Positions 14,702 through 26,388 are shown, counted from the first letter of the stretch. The stretch is DNA of 64,000 nucleotides from Patiria miniata (GCF_015706575.1 NW_024037064.1:2789427-2853426); one strand, 5' to 3'. The notes: a model not told the origin generated them from the sequence alone. Program-made: numbers and translations.

Positions 14702-17063
14702 ATGGCAACTGGACCTGCGGTAAGTTCAGCGCTAGAGACGATCAGCAGACATCATCTTGAGTGCAGCATCTGTCAAGAGAGATACCAACAGCCCAAGATA
14801 CTGGAATGTCTGCATAGCTTCTGTGAGCAATGTCTGCTGAAATATCGTAGCACGAAGCACGAGGGCTCTACAGCGATTCCTTGCCCTTTGTGTCGACAGG
14901 AGACGAAACTTCCTGAGACGGGGGTGAAGGGTCTGAAAACCAACTTTCATCTGATTGGTCTGGTTGAGGAGCTTGAACTTCAGGAAAAGATAGTGGGATC
15001 GAGTGATACTTGTCTTTTGTGTGATGTATGTGAGGGGGGCAACGAGGCAACGCAGCGATGTCTGGATTGTGGCCACAATTCGTGCTTAGTCTGCAGCAGA
15101 ATACATCTTCGATTCCCTTCCTCATCCAATCACAATGTAGTTCCTTTGGAGGAAATTCGTGAGGGAAAGGTTACAGTGACAAAGAAACATCAGAAACAAC
15201 ATCCAAAATGTCTGATCCATGAAGGTGAAGTGACACGGTTCTTTTGTACGACGTGTGAAGTGTTGATCTGCCGAGATTGTACTGTCATTGACCACTGTAA
15301 GCCAGAACACTCGTACATTGACAGAAATCTGGCAACATCAACGTACAAGCAATCGTTGGCTGAACTGTTTTCTCCGCTGGAAAACACAATGAAGGAACTC
15401 CAGAAATCACGAGAGAAAGTCTCAAGAATGAAAGAAGATTTAGGTGTCACAGTTAAAAGGGTCATGACAGAAGTGCAAGACAGAGCAGCTGAGCTCCGAG
15501 CAGAGGTTACGGCTCAAGAAACTCGCATCCTTAATGACATCAAAAACATGCAAACAGATCGTGAACAAAAACTGGATGAATGTGAGAAAGATATGGGCTT
15601 GGCAGCGGAGAGATTTCAGTATTCAATAGACACAGCACGAGAGGTGACAAAGACTGCATCAGATAGTGACTTTCTCTCACTCTATCCCACAATCAGCAAA
15701 GACTTAAAATTGTTGGCAGGTCAGAGTATTCCTAGAGTTGACAACAGGCTCGCTTTTCTGAATTTCAAGCAGAGTGAGGGGGTTGGTAGCATCAGTCTGG
15801 GTGAGGTGGTGACAGAAGGCAAATGGGAGCTGTGTCGGGAGTTTGGTAAAAAGGGAAGCGGTCAAGGAGAGTTTGATGTTGCTTGGGGCATTGCTGTTCG
15901 TCAACCCGATGAGATTGCAGTGGCTGACTCCAACCACACACAAGTTGTAATCTGCAACATCGATGGCAACCAGAAAAGCACAATCCCGATGCCAAGATGT
16001 GAGTTAAATATCCATGCAACATGCCGAATTATTTACACAATCAACATCTAATTAAAATGAATCACATAAAATTGTGAGACGAAACGTTTTGAAGAAAAAC
16101 CAGGTACATAAATGTATTCTTAACATGCGATGTTAATATAAACTGCATATTGTTGATATAAATGCATAGACCGCGTCACAAACCCAATTTATTTCATTCT
16201 TTAATATTAAGTGGACTGCACAAGAAGAGTATTAACCCAATAAATTTCGTTTGCTTTTTTTTTTTCGAAAATGAAAGTAAGATTAGAAAAATATTATTGT
16301 GATTTGGGTCGAGTAATAAAATATTTATTGGGGGGGGGGGAGTACAATACAGGAAGTATTATGTTTTAGGATTAATGAAGTTGTCATCCAAACAAAACGT
16401 TGATCCCGATTTTTTTTCTTTTACATATTAATTCCTACAGGTCCACGCTGCATCGCAGCTACACGTGGCGACAATCGTTTGGTGGTTGTTGAGATGAACA
16501 ATCCCACCGTGAAGGTGTTTAACAGCGACAACACACTGGCATACGAGTTCCCAACGGTGCCACCTATTGAGGCCGGTAAGACCGCAGTTGACCTCCACAG
16601 TGTAGCTGTCAAGAATGATGATACCATCGTAGTGGGTGATATCAAGAGGAGGGTGTTGACTGAGCACAGCCCCACTAATGGTGAACTCCTTCATACCATA
16701 CCAGTCAAGATTGATCCTTACTTTCTGTCCGTGAACAGCAATGATCGAGTCTTAATCAGTGATTTTTCACAGCATGTAGTACATGTTGCTGATGATAATG
16801 GTGCTACAAAACGCACAATTAAGCCCACCATCCATGGGCAACCAGTACAATACTGCAAAGGTGTGTGCACTGATGGCTCAGGTATCTATGTTGCAATGCA
16901 TAACATTGAGAACACGGGTCATATCCACCACTATGACCCTCAAGGTGGCTTCCTAAAGTGCATCGCACAGGGTCTGCACTGGCCCATGGATATAACATTC
17001 ACATCAAAAGGGCAGCTGGCAGTGGCTGACAGACAATCTGTCAAGATGTATCACCAGGTGTGA
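14702..17063 (+). CDS. TRIM-NHL protein (RING, B-box 1, B-box 2, coiled coil, NHL-type propeller)
   Basis: A predicted 639-residue E3 ubiquitin ligase of the tripartite-motif family, probably cytoplasmic. Exon 1 is 14702-15998 and exon 2 is 16441-17063; the GT..AG intron splits a Cys codon and keeps the frame. The RING runs over residues 21-64 (C21, C24, C36, H38, C41, C44, C61, C64). B-box 1 lies at about 103-143 and B-box 2 at about 168-208 (CLIHEG...FFC..C). A charged coiled coil covers about 222-300. The rest is NHL-like beta-propeller blades, starting near GQGEFDVAWGIAV and ending in LAVADRQSVKMY. The start is the first ATG of the RING-containing frame. TRIM2/3/71-like genes are greatly expanded in marine deuterostomes; there is no filamin repeat, so I do not assign an orthologue. 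All RING ligands are present, so it is likely functional. Confidence 0.93.
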
Positions 17064-17317
17064 TACAAAATTGTAATCAGTCATGTCAATCATTGGAGGC
17101 ATGTCGTTAAAAAATGAAGATAGAGCGGTTAATCTTACCTGTAAAATTGCACTAGATTAATTTACCTGTTGTATTTGAATGTTTTGATGAAGCGATCCAT
17201 TCGGGTCACAACTGTAGTGGGTTGAAGATTGTGTGTCTTAATTTCATCGTGTATTTACAGGTACATACATGTATATTTGGAGCTGTCAATGTGGGGCTTT
17301 GATTTAAACCTCATGAT

Positions 17318-17323
17318 AATAAA
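17318..17323 (+). terminator. Polyadenylation signal candidate
   Basis: AATAAA lies 255 bp after the TRIM stop codon, the first canonical hexamer downstream. Confidence 0.55.
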
Positions 17324-17474
17324 ATGATCAGTTGAAAGAGAGGAATTAAGAATTAAAAAAAACCTATTCAATACGGATACATGTACATGTACATGTAACA
17401 TTTTTACTGTACTTCAAGCAGTTTATATTTCCTGTGGCTGTAGGTGCAGGGGTTGGAATAAGTTGGCGTGTATT

Positions 17475-18275
17475 CTAACGGGTGCCGTCACTAAGTTGGT
17501 AGGTGCTAGGACTGAACCGACGAGCGATTTGCTTCGGCTGTGAGAGCGAAGATGCCAGCTTGTGACTGCGGTTTGGGCGTTTGATTCTGACCCAGTCACC
17601 GGTCTGAAACTGTGGCATTCGAGCACGACGCTTAGTGTCGGTGTAGGACTTGGTCTTCTGTTGGCATTTTGCGATTGCAGATGCTTGGGCGGTTACCTTC
17701 ACTATAGGTTTGGCTGGAGGTTTGAGAATGTCCAGTGGGAGGCGAAGGTTGCGGCCGATCATGAGTTCTGCAGGCATCTTCCCTGTCAGCGAGTGTTGGG
17801 TCGAGCGGTAAGTGCGAAGAATGGTTTGAATGGCCTTGTCGAATTTTTGGCCTGCTGCAAGGTTGGCTTTCAACCCGTCCTTGATAACGCGGTTAATAAA
17901 GCGCTCAATGCCACCGTTACTCTGTGGATTGTATCGGGCAGTGAGATGGTGCTCGATACCGTGGCTGGTGAGGAAGTCAGCAAACTGGTCTGACACAAAG
18001 TGTGGACCATTGTCAGTTATGATGACTTCTGGAAGGCCCCATTTCGTGAACATTCGCTGAAGAATGTTGATCACTGTGGCAGAGGTGACTGTACTTGTTG
18101 TAGCGATCTTTGGCCATTTGGAGTGCAGGTCATGAACCACAACGAGGAAACGCTGGTTGGCTGGGGCTGCCTCAACTGGGCCGAAGATGTCCAGCTGAAG
18201 TTGTTGCCATGGTTTCTGTGGCCATGGGATGGGTTGCAGCGGAGCTGGTAGGATGTTGATGGCCTTTTCGCTCAA
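17475..18275 (-). pseudogene. Ty3/gypsy integrase
   Basis: Integrase inserts the cDNA into the host genome. Visible parts are the second half of the zinc-binding region just upstream (STCEACHLSEKA), the core with first Asp in LDIFGPVEA, second Asp in ITDNGPHFVSDQF, and Glu in NPQSNGGIERFI. The C-terminal part then runs through TGDWVRIKRP. The D,D,E triad is intact. Upstream the zinc-finger frame is broken by a stop near 18345. No chromodomain is seen. The frame closes after about 266 residues. Confidence 0.85.
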
Positions 18276-18508
18276 GTGGCATGCTTCGCAAGTGGAAACA
18301 AACTGTTCGATGCGAGTGTCAATTCCAGGCCACCATACTGCATCGCGACATCATTGCTTCATACGGACGATGCCTGGATGTCCGTCGTGTGCGAGTGACA
18401 GAACGCGTTGCTGCAGGGAGCTGGGATTACTGCTCTGTCCCCACTTGCTAGGCAGCAATCGTTCCACACTGAGAGTTCATCCCGAAGTCTGTGGAAGGGC
18501 TTGAGTTC

Positions 18509-19021
18509 TTACGTGAGTTGTTTTGGCCACGCTGTCTGGAGGAAGTGGCATACCTGCTGTAGTGTCACGTCGTCTTGTGATGTGGCTTTGAGTTCCTCAC
18601 AAGACACAAGGTTGCTGAGGGAACCGGTGATGAGCGACATGACATAAGCGTCATCATCAGTGTAGAGGTCAGAGTTAGAGTCTGAAGCAGGTGTCAGGCG
18701 GCTGAGCATGTCGGCAACATGGTTACGGTTGCCAGCATTGTACTGCACTGTGAAGTTATACTGGTGAAGACGGTCAGACCAACGGCTGATTCGTAGTGGT
18801 CTGTGGCCGGATTCAGTTGTTGCGAGAATTGTAGTCAGCGCCTGGTGATCTGTACGCAGAGTGAATTTTCTGCCGTACAGGTAGACATGCCAATGTTCAC
18901 ATGCGTAGATGCAAGTGAGGGCTTCGCGTTCTCCTGTGGGGTACTTTCGTTTGGCTGGGGAAAGCGTGCAAGAAGCGAAGGCTACTGGGCGTTCTTTGCC
19001 GTTGATTTGTTGCAAAAGCAC
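18509..19021 (-). pseudogene. Ty3/gypsy RNase H and linker
   Basis: The frame opens at LLQQINGKERPVAFASCTLS and passes through EREALTCIYACEHWHVYLYG and TDHQALTTIL, typical of the Ty3 RNase H, then the linker LRISRWSDRLHQYNF and NHVADMLSRL. RNase H degrades the RNA strand of the hybrid. It is one frame off from the reverse transcriptase that should precede it, and the linker frame closes before integrase. Confidence 0.85.
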
Positions 19022-20066
19022 GGCCCCAATGGCAGTGCCGGATGCGTCGGTATGTCATGGCAGCGGGATCAAAGTGTGCGAGGACTGGTGGAGAAGTGAT
19101 TTTCTCCTTGAGCATAGTGAAGGCTTGGACTTGGGGGTCACCCCACTCCCAAGGCGTGTCCTTGCGTAGTAACTTGCGCAATGGCTCTGCGATGTCCGCG
19201 TAGCATGGTACGAACTTCAGGTAGAAGTTGCAGGAGCCGAGAAACGAGGCAAGTTCTTTGGTGTTGGTTGGAGCCTGTAGTTTCAGGATAGCGTCCATGT
19301 TTGCGAGCGTAGGCATGACTCCTTCGGCTGAAACTCGGTAGCCGAGGAAGTCAATCTCTTTGGCTGCGAATACACACTTGTCTGCATTCAGTGTGATGTT
19401 GTGCTTGGCAAGTCGAGCAAGCGCAGCATGGAGTCGCAAGTCATGTTCGTCCATGGTCCGTCCATGGACAACAATGTCGTCGAGTTGATTGATGGCTCCG
19501 TTGATCCCTGTGAGCATACTGGTGACGATCTTTTGGAACGCACTTGGTGCTGAGGAGAGTCCATAGGGCATTCGGCGATATTGGAATACCCCGTCATGTG
19601 TCACGAATGCTGTGAGCTGTTTACTGTCCTCGGCGAGTGGAATTTGCAGGTAACTACGACGCATGTCGACTTTGGAGAAGACTGTGGCGCTGTGGAATTT
19701 GTTGGACAACTCGTTGATGGTGGGAAATGGGTACTTGTCTGGAATGACAGCCTTATTCACCTCTTTCAGATCAACGCAGAGGCGAATTTCTCCATGGAGA
19801 AGAGTTGATCCAGGGAGAAGAGTTGATGCGCTCGATGATACCCTGTGATTCGAGTCTGCGAAGTTCTGTGGAAACTTGGTCGTGAACCACGAAGGGGAGA
19901 CAGCGAAGGCGTTGAGAAACTGGTTTGACAGCTGGGTGGCAGAAATGCTTGATTTCTCCAAAGCCGTTGAAAATGGTGGGGTACTGCTTGTCAATGTCCA
20001 CCATGTGCATGGGAGTGCCAGTAGGATCGAACACCTTGAAGCCGAGCTTGTCAAACAGGTCAACAC
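18897..20066 (-). pseudogene. Ty3/gypsy reverse transcriptase
   Basis: Reverse transcriptase motifs are in order: LCVDLKEVNKAVIPDKYPFP, then VFSKVDMRRSYLQIPL (first catalytic Asp), FQYRRMPYGLSSAPSAFQ, and QLDDIVVHG where the usual aromatic residue before x-DD is replaced by Gln. NITLNADKCVFA and the DFLGYRVSAEGV thumb follow. The N-terminal 60-odd residues of this frame are out of register with the true polyprotein, which continues in the 19771-20787 frame; a small indel near 19800 accounts for this. Confidence 0.87.
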
Positions 20067-20787
20067 CCATAAGACTTCTGCCTTTAGCGACGTGAAAGGA
20101 GAAGTTATCCAATGTTATGTCCTTGTACTGAACTGGAACAGAAATGACCCCACATACCTCGATTTTGGAGTCGGAGTATGAGTGAAGGGTGGAGGTTGCT
20201 GGACATAGCGGGTGGTGTGCGAAATGCTGCTTGTATGTAGCCTCGCTCAGGATGGAAACCTTTGCCCCGAGATCAATGAGGAGGCGTGTAGGTTTGCCAT
20301 CGATGATGAGTGCACAGTCCTTGAAGTTACCAGAACCAGTGTAGGTAGGGTCGCTAACTGTGTAAACCATACTGGATTCGTCACTGTCGGGGTTGTCCAC
20401 ATGGCGAATATGAGTGTTATCACGTTGCGATGAGCGGCAGACGCTGGCAAAATGGTTCAATTTGCCACATGCGGAGCACTTTTTCCCGCACTTGGAGCTC
20501 TTTGCCGAGTGTGATTTGTCCCCACAGTTAAAGCAATGGAAGTCTGGTCCGCGAGCAGTAGTGGGTGGTTTTGTAGCCTTGGGTCGACGCTGTGGTTGAC
20601 GCTTTGGGCGAACACCTTGTACTTGAGCCGTAGCTGTAGTGGTCTGCTGTTGAGTAGGGGCGGGAGATCTGATGGCTTTGGAATCGGTAAGTGCTGATTC
20701 GATTTGGATAGCCAGTTTAGTGGCTTTGTCCAGTGTCATCCTCCATGAGTAGGCGTTCTCTAACGCAAGGGATGGACGTTTTCTCAA
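19771..20787 (-). pseudogene. Ty3/gypsy nucleocapsid knuckle and protease region
   Basis: A basic stretch is followed by zinc knuckles, CFNCGDKSHSAKSSKCGKKC and then CGKLNHFASVC, and a retropepsin-like region with LLIDLGAKVSILSE. The family expects Asp-Thr/Ser-Gly here; this copy reads D-L-G, so the protease is probably dead. The flap-to-C-terminal part MGVDLFDKLGF is recognisable. The frame ends in a short tandem repeat of INSSPW near 19805-19830. Confidence 0.8.
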
Positions 20788-21021
20788 TGATCTGATCCCT
20801 GATCATGTCTTCATGCAATGCCCCAAAGTTACAAGTGGATGCAAGTTCAGTCAAAGCTACAACAAATTGCTTGATTGGCTCACCGTTGCCTTGTCCCCGT
20901 TTGCGAAATTTATACCGTTCCATCATGACGCCCTTCTTTGGGCCGAAGTATTTCTCCAAAGCTTTCACAGCTTTATCGTAGGTATCTGTGTCTTCGAACT
21001 GGCTGAAAACACGCTGGCCTT

Positions 21022-21376
21022 CGGTGCCGAGACAGTGGATCAGTATCGCTCTGCGCCGAGCCGATGTCACGCTGTCGCTGTCCAAAGCACTCGCGGTGAT
21101 GTACGTTTTGAAGCTAATTTTCCACCTGGTCCACGGGATTGCAGGATCCCCAGGCGTTGGAAGGAAAGCCGGAGGTGTAGGGAGGTTAATCCCTACACCT
21201 CCGGTGCCGAGACAGTGGATCAGTATCGCTCTGCGCCGAGCCGATGTCACGCTGTCGCTGTCCAAAGCGCTCACTCGCGGTGATGTACGTTTCGAAGCTA
21301 ATTTTCCACCTGGTCCACGGGATTGCAGGATCCCCAGGCGTTGGAAGGAAAGCCGGAGGTGTAGGGAGGTTAATCT
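21022..21376. repeat. 180-bp tandem duplication within gag
   Basis: CGGTGCCGAGACAGTGG recurs at a spacing of 180 bp, and the following ~170 bp are nearly identical between copies. One copy has a few extra bases (ACTC) that shift the frame. Confidence 0.85.
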
Positions 21377-21381
21377 GATTA

Positions 21382-21395
21382 ATCCTCGTCGCCAA
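21382..21395 (-). other. Primer-binding-site-like motif
   Basis: On the minus strand it reads TTGGCGACGAGGAT, four bases after a possible LTR end (...TAACA at 21400-21404). The same 14-mer follows the LTR of the 46756-53447 element directly. Confidence 0.6.
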
Positions 21396-21399
21396 ATTA

Positions 21400-23101
21400 T
21401 GTTAGGTTTGTGAAATAAATGGACATAAAATACGAGCTTAAACTGTCGTGTTACTTCATATTGTAATCCGAAGACCAACATGGATGCCAGAAGCGGCAAG
21501 GTTACAGTGGGTATGAACAGCGCCCTCATGAGAGCTTAACTGGTACATGTAAACAAGTTTAAAGCAAGTTACAAACACAACACTCCGCATAGTGAATCAG
21601 ATTTTGCGACAGAATTATGACCATACAAAATATGTCACATGTAGACTGTCGAGTTTTAAGACGGTTGTTAGAAATTCGGTGGATTTAAATTAACAGCAAG
21701 AAACTAATGTGTTTGATCTGTGTTAGAAGAATATTTTACTTGCTTATTGTATCAAATGAGGGTTTTTGATTTCCCTTAAACTGCATTTATCGTAGCTTTG
21801 CACACACTATTTTTGCTTGTTGAGTACTAGGCTATATATTACAATTATTAGGCTATACATTGTTTTTAAATTATTAATATACTATGTTATAATTTGTGTT
21901 TTTTATAACTTTTGGTTTAATTTCATTAGAGCATGGATTTCTTCAGTATTCGTGACCTTAGATTTGATTTCTGTTCTAATTTAATACATGTAAGTATTTA
22001 TTGAGTTATGGCTACGTAAAAAGAAGTACATGTACCACTTTTTGTCCACGTACGGCGCACGATTGATAATTTGACTGCCGCAACAAGAAGAAGGACCGAG
22101 ACTAACATTTGTGAAAAGGGCCACAGAGTAGATGCAAATGAACAAAGACAAAGTACATAACCTAAAGAAAGATTAAAATACTGCGACCGTGGACAGATTG
22201 AAATTTAAAATCGGCACTTATTTTGAATTGGCCATAACAATAATAAATACTTACCAGATTAGAAAGATTCTCTTAATAGGTATACTATTTGCGATGTATT
22301 TTTTTAAAGCTGTGAAAAAGAGGACGCTTTGAGGGTTCGGATTTTTGTTGACACACACATCCTATTCCACTGATTCTGCACCTCCTGCTTCCTGCCTCTT
22401 GGCCCCTTGCCCAAGGCTATAGGCTCTGGCTTCTTGGTTTTTGGTACTGGCCGTTGGCACATGGCATCTGCTTCCCGGAATCTTGCTCATATGCTTTTTG
22501 TTCCTGATTCGTTTCCCCTGGCTCATGTTCCCTCTAATAAGCTGTGATTAGAGCATGCGAATTACGTAACTTTTCCTCAATAACTAGTCAATAACATAAT
22601 TATGTACTTTTTCTTATGTTATTTTATTGTTGTTAAATGGGGTGACTGTGAGCCACATGTCCAATCACCCTAGCGGAAAGAAGCATTATTATAGTCCAGC
22701 GGATATGTAAGAAACATTGTGCGTTTGTGGCAGGGCCCACAAACTTCTGGCCCGGTCTCCACAATGAAACAATGGAGTACATGAGACTGCACAAGAAGCG
22801 AGTGAGGCAACACTGTGGGAGGTTGTCCACCAGAGATTCCCCTCCAGTCGAGTTTTGAGATACCAAGTGACGAGATAACAGCCCTTATGACAGAAGATGT
22901 TTGTGTCATCCCACCTCCCTTGCATTCCAGGATGTGGAAGGGTCCTACCAGTGTGGTTGATTGCCAGGTAGTTCATTGTCATTAATTATTTATTGAAGTG
23001 TTTTGTTTATTTTTTTTCCATGTTTGTTGAAATCATTTTAATTGTATAAAGTCTTGTATTTGCCATTGCTGGGGACAGCAATGATTTTAAGATGGCGTGA
23101 A
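21400..23101. other. Possible decayed LTR and intergenic DNA
   Basis: The first few hundred bases may be the 5' LTR of copy 1 (TGTTAGG start), but no partner exists to define its length. The rest is AT-rich, with TGTGGCAGGGCCCA occurring at about 22724 and again at 23102. No gene was recognised. Confidence 0.4.
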
Positions 23102-23657
23102 TGTGGCAGGGCCCAGTTTTAGTTGTATATTTTCATGTATTTAAGGTATAGTGTATTAAATAGGAGAAGCTCCCCTTACAAAAAGAAATAATTTTAGTTT
23201 CTCAAGATCCCCCCCCTTTTTTTGTTGGTAGTGTGTTCCTCTGTTTGTTTACTTTAGCCCACATGTTCCAGTTCACATTCAGTTTACCCAGCAGACCAGC
23301 AGAGTTATATATACATTTATGTTCCTCCTACCTGGAGAGTGTTTTCTGCTTGAAGTTAATCTGCTGTTGGAGTCATTTGATATTGTCAGAGCGTATACTT
23401 TACGAACACACACTGTGCAGGTTTCAGTCTTTCGATTTAAGGTTTTATTCTTTGCTCTTAGTTTCTGGGTTTTTTTTTTTGGTTTCAAGGTAAATAAATT
23501 CTTTTTGGTCGTTTTTGGTTTGAAATCTAGAATTGTGTCCCTTGTCTCTATTAATTCAATTTCCTCACGACTTTTCCTTTCAAAGATCCTGAGTTTAGTT
23601 TAGTTTGGTTAATTAATCCCCATTGAGTCTGTTGAGTGCGAGTTCTACGCTACCACA
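23102..23657. repeat. LTR-like unit
   Basis: The segment starts TGTGGCAGGG and ends CGCTACCACA, so its termini are inverted TGTGGYAG repeats of the LTR type. It abuts the broken RNase H of copy 2 exactly at its CCACA end. It could be a solo LTR or the end of another element; no target duplication was found. Confidence 0.35.
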
Positions 23658-24640
23658 CGCTCCTTCCCATCATGTTCTTGTGCAAGTACTGCTCCCAGGC
23701 CACTGCGAGATGCATCAGTCTGCACAACAAACGGCTTCGGCGTAAGCCAGGATAGGTGCCGTCGATAACTTTGAGATCAGGGTCTGACGCATCTTCGCAC
23801 TCAACCGTCCATGCAAAAACGGGGTCTTTGGCACCTCTTTCCCCTCCTTTCAGAGCGAAGAGTGGGCGAGCAATTTTGGCATAGTCCTTGACGAACTTAC
23901 GGTAGTAGCCGGTTATACCGAGAACGCCACGAACGTCTTTCTTGCACTTGGGCGTTGGCAAACTCCTTACCGCCTCAACATTCTCTGTACTGGTAGCAAT
24001 TCCTTCGGCTGACACAACGTGGCCCAAGTACTGGACACTCTTCTTCAGAAAGTAACACTTTGAAGGTTTCAACTTCAAGTTGTGCTCACGGAGTCGATGG
24101 AACACTTGAGACAGCCGGGTGACAATGCGCTTCTATACTGGAACTGAATACAATAATGTCATCAAGGTAGAGAAGGACGCTCTCGAAATTCAGGTCGCTG
24201 ACACAGTAGCCATCAATCGCTGGAACGTGGCCGGCGCGTTGACTAGGCCGAACGGCATCCTGTTAAACTCGAATAACCCCATTGGTGATGTAAAAGCTGT
24301 CTTGGGCTGATCTCCGTCAACCTCGACTTGAAGATACCCAGAACTCAAGTCTAAACAGGAAAAATACTTGGCCTTGCCTAGCGCATCAAGTGCCTTCTCT
24401 ATCCTTGGCAACGGGTAGGCGTCTCGGACTGTTTTGGAATTTAGACTCCGGTAGTCAACACACAGTCTAATATGGTGCCATCCTTCTTCCAGACTACAAC
24501 AATGGGCGACGCAAAAGGACTCTGAATTGGCTTGATGATGTCAGCTTTCCGAAATTCTGCTTGGGGAATACGTCTGTATGGCATACGGAAGGGTGTCGGG
24601 TCTACTAAGGGGATTTCGTGTGCCACTGTCTGAGTTGATC
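23655..24640 (-). pseudogene. Ty3/gypsy reverse transcriptase, frameshifted
   Basis: Three minus-strand frames cover it in order. 24441-24626 holds the fingers (PYRRIPQAEF, IIKPIQSPFASPIVVVWKKD). 24190-24411 holds KYFSCLDLSSGYLQVEV with the first catalytic Asp, and FNRMPFGLVNAPATFQRLM. 23650-24105 holds the thumb (LKPSKCYFLKKSVQYLGHVV, GITGYYRKFVKDYAKIARPL). The DD-containing segment falls at the frame break near 24120-24190. RNase H TDAS is read one frame over near 23700. Confidence 0.85.
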
Positions 24641-24749
24641 CTATGTCGAAGGAATTCGTGCCGCCAACGTCCGTGTCTGAGTTGATTTCGGTGCGCGTGC
24701 CCGGGCAGACACAACCACCTCTTCTCCAGGTCTGACCCTCATGCTGTTT

Positions 24750-25190
24750 CTCCCGACATAGCGCAACTGGCCGATTTCTCCATCATGTCTAGCCAAGTCC
24801 AAGCCATCATCATTCAGGTACTGGAATGCCGAATACCATATAGATTTAACATCTTCCTAACCTTGGACATAAATCCCCATCTGTACTTGGTGTGCAAATT
24901 ACCTCGAACTGCAAGATTGGATTTGGCACCAATCAGGAGAGGACTAGACTGCCTGAAGTTTGGGAGTACGAGGGTTGGGACATTTTCCAACAACTCGCCA
25001 ATACAAGGACCTTGATGTTCAGCAGAATGTAACCCCTATGAGGGACAGCATGACCTCCAGCTCCATATATGGTTACGTCCGTTTCTCTCGGGACTTGATG
25101 TTGAAGCTCAGGGTGTGTGGACACAAACTCATCAGTGATGGTGGTTACCTGCGAACCAGTGTCTAGCAGTGCTTTGCAGCTCTTTCCCGA
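24750..25190 (-). pseudogene. Ty3/gypsy protease region
   Basis: On the minus strand near 25130-25180 the sequence reads ALLDTGSQVTTITDEFV, an intact retropepsin active-site loop (D-T-G-S). A frame containing IYGAGGHAVPHRGY follows, and later stops. It would process the polyprotein in an intact copy. Confidence 0.75.
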
Positions 25191-25379
25191 GACGTCAACA
25201 ACATGGTGCTCACCGGTCCCACTAGCTGCTCCTCTGTTTCACTTTTCTGGCTTAATTATGTCGCACTTGTACCTAGATTGTCTACACAATTAGGGCTGTC
25301 CTCCAATTTGCCCGCTGAATGCCCAGTATCAGCAGGCTTCTCTAGTTTAGCTGCTGCATTCTCTGCCCTCTGCGCATCT

Positions 25380-25760
25380 GTGCTCTACGTTCTGGTCGTG
25401 CACACTGTCTGGGGAAGTGGCCAATCTCTCCGCAGTTGTAACATCTTATCTCCGGATTGGAAGGGGGGCAGCGTGACAACACCTTTCAGGTACTGTATGC
25501 GCCGCCGCTGCCCCTCCATGATGACGTGGTCCATTGTTGACAGCTGCCGTTGGACCAATGTAGACAACTCTGCAAGCTGACTGGAAACATCTCCTGTAGT
25601 CTCCTGGTTCGCCTGGGTAGATGTGATCTTTGGTTCCGGTTGGACTTCAGTCTTAGGCTCGGTTGGTAGTTCAACTGGTGAAGTAGAGTGTTGCTGGATT
25701 CTATATGTGTTGTGTTGTCGCCTTTACTCTCGTGCTTGACGAAATTCCTCGGCAATGATG
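25380..25760 (-). pseudogene. Gag C-terminus with CCHC zinc knuckle
   Basis: The minus strand at 25385-25445 reads CYNCGEIGHFPRQC followed by basic residues, one perfect C-x2-C-x4-H-x4-C knuckle of a nucleocapsid. The preceding Gln-rich stretch is broken by a frameshift. The capsid proper is missing. Confidence 0.7.
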
Positions 25761-26384
25761 TGCAGCTCTTTCCGCAATATCTTGAAGCTCATTGTCCTGG
25801 GCTTCATTGGGGGCCAAGCGTTGCCTCACCCCATGTTCATGTAGGCCCGACATGAATTATGTGGTAAGTAGCATGCTAGCTAACATGACAAGCAAGCTAG
25901 CACAAATTCAAAATGTCAATTAAATGTTATTGTCTCTTTTTAATAACCTTTTCATGTCAATTTCATTTTGTGCGAGGTAAAGTGTTGTTTGCCTGAACAA
26001 TGTATATGTCCTAGGTTGTTAATTTCAGCCTTGCATGTAGTTTGCAAAATCTGAAGAAAGTAAAAACATTCAACATTCTGAAACACATTACATGTATTGA
26101 GAATTTATTTCAATGTTTCACCAGTTTATCATGTCACAGAAAATATAACTTTCTGTCTGAAATTTTAAATTGATTATTTGCTATTTGCACAATAATATTG
26201 GACGGAATTGGACATAAGGCAGGATACGGTTGCATGGATTACAAAGTAAAACAAAATATTTGTCGTATCTGTTACTTGTCTTTAGAACAAAATTAGGTTG
26301 TATACTGTGAAACATTCCAATTTAATACATTTAAAATGTCCTCCACAGTCCACACACAACACCACAAAAGCTGTAGTCTCATAT
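25761..26384. other. Intergenic, no gene recognised
   Basis: AT-rich sequence with a short GCTAGC-containing repeat near 25875-25905. Nothing codes convincingly. Confidence 0.4.
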
Positions 26385-26388
26385 TTAA

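Larger units (their letters stand above)
17475..21395 (-). mobile_element. Decayed Ty3/gypsy retrotransposon copy 1
   Basis: On the minus strand the order is primer site, Gag, CCHC knuckle, protease, reverse transcriptase, RNase H, integrase. Several frame breaks and at least one in-frame stop separate the parts. No matching LTR was found on the low-coordinate side, so the 3' end looks truncated shortly after the integrase C-terminus. The primer site, TTGGCGACGAGGAT at 21382-21395, is the same as in the young element at 46756-53447, so the two are related. Confidence 0.88.
20717..21395 (-). pseudogene. Ty3/gypsy Gag capsid with internal tandem duplication
   Basis: The capsid-type sequence starts just after the primer site (LPTPPAFLPTPGDPAIPW), then WKISFKTYITAS, and GQRVFSQFEDTDTYDKAVKA. 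Next come ALEKYFGPKKGVMMERYKF and PIKQFVVALTELASTC, the common Ty3 Gag helical core. The N-terminal ~60 residues are present twice because of a 180-bp tandem duplication, and the outer copy is frameshifted. The frame ends just before the knuckle region. Confidence 0.82.
23655..25760 (-). mobile_element. Decayed Ty3/gypsy retrotransposon copy 2
   Basis: The minus-strand order is gag knuckle, protease, reverse transcriptase and the very start of RNase H, with several frameshifts. RNase H stops after about 20 residues, at KERVVA, where the LTR-like unit begins; integrase is absent. Its sequences differ clearly from copies 1 and 3, so it is a separate lineage. Confidence 0.85.

Noticed and set aside
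22633..22982. Three overlapping minus frames up to 97 codons
   Set aside because: Overlapping frames with no recognisable family and no splice support.
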